A DNA stretch of 19,926 nucleotides, taken from NCBI GenBank assembly GCA_903922535.1, contig CAIXUF010001462.1, forward strand, positions 1 to 19,926. The letters are read 5' to 3'. Source of the stretch: Candidatus Hydrogenedentota bacterium (GTDB taxonomy: Bacteria; Hydrogenedentota; Hydrogenedentia; Hydrogenedentiales; CAITNO01). A program made the translations under genes and the position numbers. The notes under the pieces are model-generated. The model saw nothing but the letters and a program-made list of their open reading frames with translations. It was not told where the DNA came from and ran no database searches. This document shows, piece by piece, positions 13,483 through 19,926 of the stretch. Positions within the stretch are counted from its first letter, which is position 1. Every line of letters begins with the position of its first letter.

Positions 13483-16400
13483 CTACAGGTTAGTCAATTT
13501 CGATGGGATGAAGCTCTTAATCGGCAAGAACACACTATCTTGGCCGCTTACTTGGGTAATTCTATTTGTGGCTATGGTGCTCGAGAACTTCATTACCTCG
13601 GCCAAGTGCCACATACTGGACATGAACGACAATCGCAACGAAAGGTAGCGCTCATGGGCCTCCTGTCCAACAGTGAAAAGCGTACCTCCGAGCGGATCGA
13701 TGAGATACTCCGTCTGCCCGGAATGTTTGTCGAAGACGATACTATCCCCGGCGCGGTGCAACAGGACGGACGCAGAGCCATTCTTCGCCTTCAGCAGATC
13801 GTCCGCGATTTCATAGAATGAGCCGATAAGAACAAGATAGCCAATGAGACATTCCATGCTGCGTACCTGAAGACCTCGCGGCCCATCAGTCACGGGCTGA
13901 TAGAATATGAAATGAACTCCCTCGTGACGCGGTGCATCCAGCATGGCCTTCACCTTCCCCCGAAAATCAACTTGGGCATGACGTAGGTGATCGATGAATT
14001 CCCTGCGCCAGGGAGGGCCCTCTGCCGAACACCCTTCATTCTGAGGCTGGAAGAAAGCAATAGGCACCCGTCGTATTACGTCGAGTGTGTCACGAAAGTC
14101 AGGGGACCGCATCCACCGCCTAAGCGCCGCAGTAACGGTGTCATGAAATTTCTCTTTGGTCCAATGGGGATGGAATTGCCGCGCGTTGTCTTGCCACCAC
14201 GCGGTGATTTCCCTCGCCTTCAAACCCTTACGATTGAAATCTGGTCCGTGCTTCAGGAGTTGCGAAACCACGAAGATCCGAGTGACGTGTTCAGCAAAAA
14301 CCCATTCGTTTTCCTCTTGAGTATGGGCTCCAAAATCTGCATCGAGCGTCTGTTGCACAAGGGCGGCGCGCGCGTATAAGTCCGGGTCCTCGGGAAACAC
14401 CAGCCACGCGAGCAGATACTCGACAAGCATTTCGTGTATGCGGACATCCGCAAGTTGCTCATCGCTACTTCGGAGCCCTCCGGACAACGCCTTACAGAAG
14501 CGTTGGTTCACACCGCACGATTGGAGTGCTACAATGAAATCCGAAGAAACAACCAGGATGTGAAGCAATTCGTGTAGAATTGTGGCGATCTGCAACGGAT
14601 GGGCGATATGTTGGTAGTCCAGCATTATGGTTGAAGACAGACACTCTTCGAAACTGCCTTTCGTTTCCCCAGGCACGCGTACCTTTCTGATGGCAACCGT
14701 CGCCGAACGACCCCGCCCAACAAGCGTGAGACAACCAGCCTGGAATGGCGGGCCAATCAGGGACATGACAGATTTCACAAGCCCGTCAAGGCCAGTGAGA
14801 ATTCGGGATAGACCGCCCTGGAACTCCATGTTGAAATCCGTGTTCTCGCTCATGTGATACCCAGTGAGTGTTCGCTGAAGTACTGCCTGACCGAAGGGTT
14901 CGGTGAAGAAGCGAATCAACCCTTCTATGTCAGCTCGAGTATTACTACCGCTTTCATCATTGAGGCTGGCAACTAGCGCGTTGATCCACGTGACAAAGGC
15001 GTCCGCCAGCTCAATCATAGGTACGGATTCCTGCACGTCCTGCAAACCTCGCTGCCACTGCGATACCAAGTGGAGGACGTTAGACCGCAAGCTCCGCGTC
15101 ACGCCCCGCTTTTTCATGAGAGAAATCAAATCGAGGATTCTTGTGTGCGTGCCTGTTCCGCCGAAAGACTCGGACACAAATTTTCCCCATCGAAGTCTGC
15201 TCACAACCCCGTTGGAAGATGGCGATTGCCCGCCGGTTCTGCCCTGTATCAACAGCACCATATCGCGGATCGAGATGCGAGAGGTGTCATCATGGCCTGG
15301 CGGGAACCATGGTCTCCCGGTTTCGAGCAATGGTTCGCCAGCTAGGCGCCAACGCAGGTAATAGCACTTCGCCATGAGTTCAGAGAGCGATACTTTACCA
15401 TCCCCTTTAGGTGTGCAAAAGGTCACAGCAGGAATAAGCTTGTCAAAGTACCCGAAAGATAGACTATGAGACTTCTCTGCGCCTTTGGAAGACGTGTTCC
15501 AGCCACCTATGGTTTCATTTAACACGGTTTCGGCAATGCCGTCTGCTCCGGCTGGAATGGAAAGCATAACGTAAGCTTCAACATCGCCCGTGCCCTCCGG
15601 AAGCATTTCTTGTCCTTCGCGGCGATATTGATTGACGCCGTACTCGGCCAACGGCCACATCACACCGGGAATCGTTGTAGACGCCGAGACGAAGGTGGTC
15701 TCCTGAAGAGCATCTGCGTCTAACTCTAGTTCTCCTGCAAGACGTTTGAGTCTGCCTCTGAAAGCGCTTACCTGCGAATGGGCGGCATCATATATGGGTG
15801 ATTCCTTCTTGACCTCCATCTTCTCCCATGTCGTGGCAATATCGCATGTCTTGATTCTGCGCAAAGCATCCACGCACGACAGAGCACCGTCAATGTTGTC
15901 GCTCCTGAGAAGCAACGTGTAGTCGCTCCAACCAAAACAATTCAGCACGAGGCCCCGGATGTTTACGCCATTGTTTGTCGCGACACGCTCGATGCAGGCG
16001 TTGATGGCTACCAACAACGGCAGGACAACGTTGGTGGCTCCAGCGCTTCTCACGGCCACCTCCAATTGACAGATGGTCAACAAGGGCATCTTGCGCACAT
16101 GCTCGGGCAAAGGCTCATATAAATAGGGAGCCAGAAACTCATCAGGCTCGTATTGCGCCAAGCGTGACAGTGGAATGTCGTCGGCTGGAACAGGAATATC
16201 CCCCAAAATCACCTGTTGGGAAAGGATCTGATCGATGGTGCCGAAAGCGTGGCACATCCCAAAGCCAGTGCTGCGAAAGACCGTGGCCAAATGATAGCGG
16301 CCAAGCAAGGTCGCATGCACGGGCCGACAGAACAGGGAATTGCGAGTCTCATTTTCCTGCCGAGAAACCCAAGAGTTCATGGCGGATTCGATCCCGCCGG

Positions 16401-16623
16401 AAGGAGAAAAGTCTACACCAAGCCTGTGCTGGCACGCATATTCGGCTTTCCACAGATCGCGGCGATACCCCTTCAGTATATTATCTATGCGGCGGATCAC
16501 GCTCTCTTCGTCACACGGACGGACCTTTGACAACACCACATTCATGAGGCCATGCCGGTAAGATACCCCGAGGCTTTCCACGCGAGGCTGACGAACACCC
16601 AGCGAAGATTCCGGAACGGCCAT
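13483..16623 (-). CDS. Large protein with HELLH zinc-metallopeptidase motif
   Basis: A 1046-residue protein, the last gene of the operon. The only motif I can name is HELLH at 684-688 in the helix-like context ATILHELLHILVV, the zinc-binding signature of HExxH peptidases. At 730-744 the sequence HEMLVEYLLAWLVFP resembles the segment of ImmA/IrrE-type peptidases that supplies the third, glutamate ligand, with the same 13-residue distance from Glu731 to Pro744; that ligand assignment is inference. The first 600 residues and the last 250 are unrecognised; about 180-260 has an alternating strand/helix look. No signal peptide or membrane span is evident, so it is likely cytoplasmic. It starts two bases after the 172-residue gene, and a nine-G run just upstream could supply its ribosome-binding site. 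One extra G would fuse the two frames. Within the operon it may be a protease effector or an activating protease. Confidence 0.75.
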   Translation of the reverse strand: MAVPESSLGVRQPRVESLGVSYRHGLMNVVLSKVRPCDEESVIRRIDNILKGYRRDLWKAEYACQHRLGVDFSPSGGIESAMNSWVSRQENETRNSLFCRPVHATLLGRYHLATVFRSTGFGMCHAFGTIDQILSQQVILGDIPVPADDIPLSRLAQYEPDEFLAPYLYEPLPEHVRKMPLLTICQLEVAVRSAGATNVVLPLLVAINACIERVATNNGVNIRGLVLNCFGWSDYTLLLRSDNIDGALSCVDALRRIKTCDIATTWEKMEVKKESPIYDAAHSQVSAFRGRLKRLAGELELDADALQETTFVSASTTIPGVMWPLAEYGVNQYRREGQEMLPEGTGDVEAYVMLSIPAGADGIAETVLNETIGGWNTSSKGAEKSHSLSFGYFDKLIPAVTFCTPKGDGKVSLSELMAKCYYLRWRLAGEPLLETGRPWFPPGHDDTSRISIRDMVLLIQGRTGGQSPSSNGVVSRLRWGKFVSESFGGTGTHTRILDLISLMKKRGVTRSLRSNVLHLVSQWQRGLQDVQESVPMIELADAFVTWINALVASLNDESGSNTRADIEGLIRFFTEPFGQAVLQRTLTGYHMSENTDFNMEFQGGLSRILTGLDGLVKSVMSLIGPPFQAGCLTLVGRGRSATVAIRKVRVPGETKGSFEECLSSTIMLDYQHIAHPLQIATILHELLHILVVSSDFIVALQSCGVNQRFCKALSGGLRSSDEQLADVRIHEMLVEYLLAWLVFPEDPDLYARAALVQQTLDADFGAHTQEENEWVFAEHVTRIFVVSQLLKHGPDFNRKGLKAREITAWWQDNARQFHPHWTKEKFHDTVTAALRRWMRSPDFRDTLDVIRRVPIAFFQPQNEGCSAEGPPWRREFIDHLRHAQVDFRGKVKAMLDAPRHEGVHFIFYQPVTDGPRGLQVRSMECLIGYLVLIGSFYEIADDLLKAKNGSASVLLHRAGDSIVFDKHSGQTEYLIDPLGGTLFTVGQEAHERYLSLRLSFMSSMWHLAEVMKFSSTIATNRITQVSGQDSVFLPIKSFIPSKLTNL

Positions 16624-16625
16624 TG

Positions 16626-17144
16626 TTATGCTACCCCCCCCCTTTTCTCATCCGAATTCTCTTGATACAGATTCCTGTATTGCTCCCGAAATCTGTCCAT
16701 CTGTGGACCCACGGCGGCGATCGGAATCTTAACTACCTGACGCGCATGGCTCGCCTGCGGTAAGGCAATCCGTTTGAGCGCATCTGCGACATACTCCATT
16801 TCCTCATCCGAGAAATCCTCGATTGCATGATATTCGGCCAAGTAGAGCCGCGGCGCCATGAGCGGCTCAAGCTGCCGTATTTCCGGCGCGATTCGTTGAT
16901 AGAACAACTTCGAGATTTCCCGGCGTTCAGGATCGTCTTTCGGGAGGGCACCATAGACGGCTTGGAACAGCACGCACGTGCGGCATACGTATGTGCCTCG
17001 CAGCCGAAGACCCTCGAAGGGGTTGGACGTGGCTTCCCGTTCGAACTCTTTCTTGAGCGCAGACACCTCATCCATGAACATCGGAAGAGAGAGACGTTTC
17101 TCCACCGTGAGCGTCAGAAGCTGATCGCATGCAGATGATTTCAC
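16626..17144 (-). CDS. Operon protein of unknown function
   Basis: A 172-residue, mostly helical, charged protein with one CRTC pair at 54-57. It starts at GTG 17144, which overlaps the stop of the preceding gene (GTGA), so translation is probably coupled. It stops two bases before the 1046-residue gene. The last codons before the stop include nine consecutive G (16634-16642), encoding Arg-Gly-Gly-Val. With ten G the frame would continue into the downstream protein without a stop; with eight it would stop two codons earlier. It could be a standalone partner or the detached N-terminus of the large metallopeptidase. I do not recognise the family. Confidence 0.7.
   Translation of the reverse strand: MKSSACDQLLTLTVEKRLSLPMFMDEVSALKKEFEREATSNPFEGLRLRGTYVCRTCVLFQAVYGALPKDDPERREISKLFYQRIAPEIRQLEPLMAPRLYLAEYHAIEDFSDEEMEYVADALKRIALPQASHARQVVKIPIAAVGPQMDRFREQYRNLYQENSDEKRGGVA
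16634..16642 (-). promoter_or_regulatory. Nine-G homopolymer at a gene junction
   Basis: Nine consecutive C on the plus strand (G on the coding strand) span the last codons of the 172-residue gene and lie 11 bases before the ATG of the 1046-residue gene. The tract can serve as a Shine-Dalgarno-like site and is long enough to slip. A +1 change removes the intervening stop and joins the two frames. Confidence 0.6.
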
Positions 17145-18283
17145 GTCTTGAAAACCCGCCCTTGTTTTCCAAGCCCGGAACGATGACTATCAAGTGCGAC
17201 GGCCAATTCGCCAGCCAGTGCGTTGGCATTCGAAAAACGCAATCCCTGGTTTAGGAAAAGAAAAGCTCTCTCTCTCATCGGTATTACAGCCTCGATCAAA
17301 GTCGCCCTCAACGGCTCACCAAATCTCAGGCAATCAGTGATTGCCGTTAGGAATTCATCGCGCCGGTCGAGGATTTGGAACGCATCAACCACTGTCTTAC
17401 CAGCGTCTATCTCGTTGCGAAATCCATGATACACCAACGAAAAACCTAACACAAACTCCCTAGTCGGTCTGTCTAAACCCGTCCGACGCTGGAGGCACTT
17501 TTCCAACCATGCGCAGGCGTCACAGCCAAATCCATTTACTTTCAGGGGCTCCTTGTAGACCCGTTTCGCCTTCGTTCTCTCTGCACAATTGTGGAGGCCC
17601 TTGAACTTCTCCCAAGTGCAGTTGAGACCGGCTCGATTTGGAAAAGCCTCATTTCCTTCAAGCCAGTCCGTCCACTTGCTTAGTTCGGACAAGATTTCAT
17701 ATACGTGACCGGCAATCTCACGAGTCTCCGCCATTGCCTCTCCGGTTCGCGTCACTTCTCCCAGCGTGGAAAGCACGATCGCCTGAAGGCGACATCTGCC
17801 ATTGGGGACGCACGGGACAAAGGGTGTATTGGACCCCACTTTGCGGCTAGCCACTGCCACCACGCGTATCCGCTCTCTCTGCCATTCCTGAAGCCTGTTA
17901 TTGGGCGTAACGCCAGCAGGCGTAACCACGGGCGCATCGGGCGCTAAGTCTACTGGTGCCGGGATTCTTGCAACAATCTCTTCAAAAAAGTCATTGACGT
18001 CGTCCGCTGCTTCGATGCCCTTGACTATTGCCTCCAGAAGTTTGCTCACGGGAGCGGCTTCGCTCAAAGCACGAAACGCAGGAAGGAGCGTTTCTTTCTT
18101 CTGTCTCCCGCATTCGTCGATAAAGCTACTAAACAGATGGGCCGCAATACCTGTCTTTAGGTTGCCAAAAGGGAAGCCAGAGTTCTTTATGGCATCGAAG
18201 AAGGTTTCGGAGGAACCCGCGAAAAGATGAATCAACTCGCTTAGCAGTCTTTTCTGCGGGGTGGGTCCAGTCTTCGTCTGCAT
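17141..18283 (-). CDS. Effector-associated-like domain protein with unknown C-terminus
   Basis: A 380-residue protein. Residues 9-107 are about 60% identical over their first 79 positions to the N-terminus of the next protein upstream (shared blocks FIDECG, AFRALSE, SKLLEAI). The pattern, several amphipathic helices with a conserved aromatic/acidic segment, resembles the effector-associated adaptor domains of bacterial conflict systems. A Pro/Ala-rich linker at 107-128 leads to an unrecognised region of about 250 residues with cysteines at 222, 233, 254, 257 and 263 (CDAC motif), perhaps a metal site. The ATG at 18283 has gagg seven bases upstream; the gene starts 22 bp after its upstream neighbour and overlaps its downstream one. 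It may recruit, through its domain, the phosphoesterase or a common hub. Adaptor assignment rests on pattern only. Confidence 0.75.
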   Translation of the reverse strand: MQTKTGPTPQKRLLSELIHLFAGSSETFFDAIKNSGFPFGNLKTGIAAHLFSSFIDECGRQKKETLLPAFRALSEAAPVSKLLEAIVKGIEAADDVNDFFEEIVARIPAPVDLAPDAPVVTPAGVTPNNRLQEWQRERIRVVAVASRKVGSNTPFVPCVPNGRCRLQAIVLSTLGEVTRTGEAMAETREIAGHVYEILSELSKWTDWLEGNEAFPNRAGLNCTWEKFKGLHNCAERTKAKRVYKEPLKVNGFGCDACAWLEKCLQRRTGLDRPTREFVLGFSLVYHGFRNEIDAGKTVVDAFQILDRRDEFLTAITDCLRFGEPLRATLIEAVIPMRERAFLFLNQGLRFSNANALAGELAVALDSHRSGLGKQGRVFKT

Positions 18284-18305
18284 TTTTCGTCCTCAGTCTC
18301 TTGCG

Positions 18306-19763
18306 TCACAGCCTAAACAACTCAGGCGACGCCGACGTTGCTTCCGTATCCTCGTTAAGCACGAACTTGGCGGAATCAGGACCCACTTTATAGCCTACGT
18401 GTTCAATCGACGTCATTGCGCGGGGCCACATGGTCAGGCCACCCACGCCATCGGCTCCAAGTTCAAACTTGCCAATCATGTACCCATGTTGTCGGTCCAG
18501 TTCTCCGGTGGTGCCGCCCACGAATTTCTTCAAGCCGAAAAGGGAGGCGCTTTGCCAATGCCTTCTCGGGTTTGCGCCTCCAACGGCTTGTCCAATTGCC
18601 CGATTCTCGTGCAGGTGGCCAAAGAGGTGCAAGTGGAACCTGCCCGCGGGCGCAATGTCCATTTCAAGCGTTTTGAGTGCTGGAGCGGACATGCATTCGG
18701 GCGGGTGGTGCGACAGCAGAAACCTGAGGTCGTGTTTTCTTTCCCATTCTCCCGGCCGCGGCTGCAGGATCGTCACTTGGCTTCCATTGACCAGTAGTCT
18801 GCCAGAATAGTCTCCCGGGGTCAATTGCATAAACGCCGTGTTGAGTCCCATGATCCCGATGTTGAAGCCGTTCACGGGAACGGTCGCGGCAAACTCGCCC
18901 GGCAGCAAACCGGCATGTGTGTTCGGTAGCGTGCGAAAGGGCAACGCGGCGGTCCACTGGGAGTAGTTCTTAAAGGCGTCTGCAATCGCTTGCCGGTGAG
19001 GATGGCTAGCGGCGCTCCAGAATGTACCTGCAAGAGCTGGATTCTCGATATCAGCCACTATCGCCTGAGCTGTTGTTAGATCGGGCCGTTCCAGGTCATG
19101 ATTGCCCGGCACCGGAATCAGGATGGGGGTCTTTTCAGGAACGAGAGCCTTCAGAAATGCCCACAGTTCGCTCAGCTCTTTTTCGAGCTTTACATATTGG
19201 TCCTTAGTGCCCGCTTGGACGTGATCGCCGGTGAAAAAAACGATGTCAATTCCTCCGCATCGCTTTTCGACCACCTTTTTCAGGTCATTATAGAAGCTGT
19301 CTTTGACCAAATCCCACAAGCAACCGCTATTGTCCAAGCCGCAATGCAGATCCGTGATATGCAGCCACGTGACAGTTGCCCCCTCCTTCGGCTGTCCCGC
19401 GGAGGCCGTCTTCTTCTTGGTGGTCGCGTCTGGTGCTGCCCCAATTGTCGCAACAATTTCCGTCCAGAAGTCATTGAGCATGCCCACTTGCCCGAGGCGC
19501 TCGGATATCGCCTCCAGTAGTTTACTAGAGGGACAGACTTCGCTCAGAGCACGAAACGCGGCAAGGAGAGAATTTTGGCCCTGTTTCCCGCATTCGTCGA
19601 TAAAGCTACCAAACAGTTGTGTCGCGGTATTCCTGTTCAGGTTAGCGACAGGGAAGCCAGACATTTGGATCGCGTTGAAAAAGATCTCGGGGCTGCCAGC
19701 AAAGCGTTTGGCCAACTCGTCAAACAATCTCTTGCGGGGAGAAGATTCTTTGGTCTCAGTCAT
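18306..19763 (-). CDS. Effector-associated-like domain fused to calcineurin-like metallophosphoesterase
   Basis: A 485-residue protein. The ATG at 19763 has GGAG eight bases upstream; an ATG two codons earlier (19769) overlaps the previous gene's stop but has a poorly spaced site. Residues of about 9-107 form the adaptor-like domain shared with the next protein. After a charged linker comes a complete calcineurin-like phosphoesterase: DLH at 138-140, GDH at 179-181, GNHD at 220-223, SHHPP at 351-355 and GHLH at 382-385, supplying the usual two-metal site. Such enzymes cleave phosphomono- or diesters, including nucleotides or nucleic acid. Effector-associated domains fused to enzymes usually serve to recruit an effector, so this is the best candidate for the operon's active arm. 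There is no signal peptide; it is likely cytoplasmic. Confidence 0.85.
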   Translation of the reverse strand: MTETKESSPRKRLFDELAKRFAGSPEIFFNAIQMSGFPVANLNRNTATQLFGSFIDECGKQGQNSLLAAFRALSEVCPSSKLLEAISERLGQVGMLNDFWTEIVATIGAAPDATTKKKTASAGQPKEGATVTWLHITDLHCGLDNSGCLWDLVKDSFYNDLKKVVEKRCGGIDIVFFTGDHVQAGTKDQYVKLEKELSELWAFLKALVPEKTPILIPVPGNHDLERPDLTTAQAIVADIENPALAGTFWSAASHPHRQAIADAFKNYSQWTAALPFRTLPNTHAGLLPGEFAATVPVNGFNIGIMGLNTAFMQLTPGDYSGRLLVNGSQVTILQPRPGEWERKHDLRFLLSHHPPECMSAPALKTLEMDIAPAGRFHLHLFGHLHENRAIGQAVGGANPRRHWQSASLFGLKKFVGGTTGELDRQHGYMIGKFELGADGVGGLTMWPRAMTSIEHVGYKVGPDSAKFVLNEDTEATSASPELFRL

Positions 19764-19765
19764 GT

Positions 19766-19926
19766 TCATCTCTCCTCGTGCAACGCCGTTAAGCCGACAT
19801 TCGGGAAATCCATGAGCTTTGTCTGATGACCGGAAATCATCGCGTACGCGAGCGAGAAAGTACCCATCTCTTGTTTCGGAAGAACAGCCATGTCATGGAG
19901 CCTTTCCAACGCAGAGGCGCAAAGAC
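19766..19926 (-). CDS. C-terminal end of the upstream operon gene (partial)
   Basis: On the minus strand an open frame enters from the right edge and ends at TGA 19766-19768, overlapping the ATG at 19769 (ATGA) at the head of the phosphoesterase gene. The visible 52 residues include LERLHDMAVLPKQEMGTFSL and end LTALHEER. Their composition and the stop-start overlap argue that it is real and part of the same operon. The visible part shows no recognisable motif. The missing part could hold the sensor, NTPase or hub that such systems normally include. Confidence 0.65.
   Translation of the reverse strand, partial: LCASALERLHDMAVLPKQEMGTFSLAYAMISGHQTKLMDFPNVGLTALHEER

Noticed and set aside
1..19926. 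tRNA, rRNA or insertion-sequence transposase
   Set aside because: No cloverleaf-like sequence, rRNA segment or transposase-like protein was seen on either strand by reading; weak ones could be missed without software.

Overview
The window is bacterial chromosome from a GC-rich organism. Part of it is dense, GC-rich and core-like, and two segments are visibly poorer in GC and accessory. The genes present (a GH106 family glycosidase, a secreted alpha/beta hydrolase carrying Ig-like repeats, a PHP-type DNA polymerase X, a hybrid-cluster-associated DUF1858 protein) would fit an uncultured polysaccharide-degrading lineage such as the Planctomycetota/Verrucomicrobiota/Lentisphaerota or Hydrogenedentes type. 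That placement is an inference. No rRNA, tRNA or marker gene in the window settles it.

Layout. (1) 3-1100 (+): the 3' part of a secreted serine hydrolase, beginning at its nucleophile elbow and ending in two tandem Ig-like repeats. (2) 1103-1257 (-): an unannotated, frameshifted remnant of the C-terminus of a second GH106 gene. It abuts a lower-GC cassette at 1264-3514 (-) holding a zinc-ribbon protein, an EcsC-family protein and a 54-residue Cys-rich protein. (3) 3706-7651 (-): an intact GH106 gene, preceded by an enoyl-CoA isomerase-type crotonase with a good sigma70-like promoter. (4) 7895-11236 (+): an overlapping three-gene run of polX, nth and a CPBP-type membrane protein. This joins two DNA-repair genes to a possible intramembrane protease. 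(5) 11248-12017: divergent small redox genes, a Rieske ferredoxin (-) and a DUF1858 CxxC protein (+), with facing promoters. (6) 12018-13482: two copies of a hairpin-forming repeat flanking a brnT-type toxin-antitoxin pair, plus a decayed coding stretch. (7) 13483-19926 (-): a compact operon of at least five genes that continues off the right edge.

The right-hand operon is the main candidate for an undescribed system. Two of its proteins begin with nearly the same domain of about 100 residues, which resembles the effector-associated (death-like adaptor) domains of bacterial conflict systems. In one protein that domain is fused to a complete calcineurin-like phosphoesterase. In the other it is fused to an unrecognised Cys-containing region. 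Downstream lie a 172-residue protein and a 1046-residue protein with an HELLH zinc-metallopeptidase motif. A run of nine G sits at the junction of these last two genes, and one extra G would join them into a single open reading frame. A partial gene upstream joins the operon by a stop-start overlap. It may encode the sensor or NTPase, but only 53 codons are visible. Tight spacing, lower GC and the neighbouring toxin-antitoxin pair point to a mobile defence-type locus.
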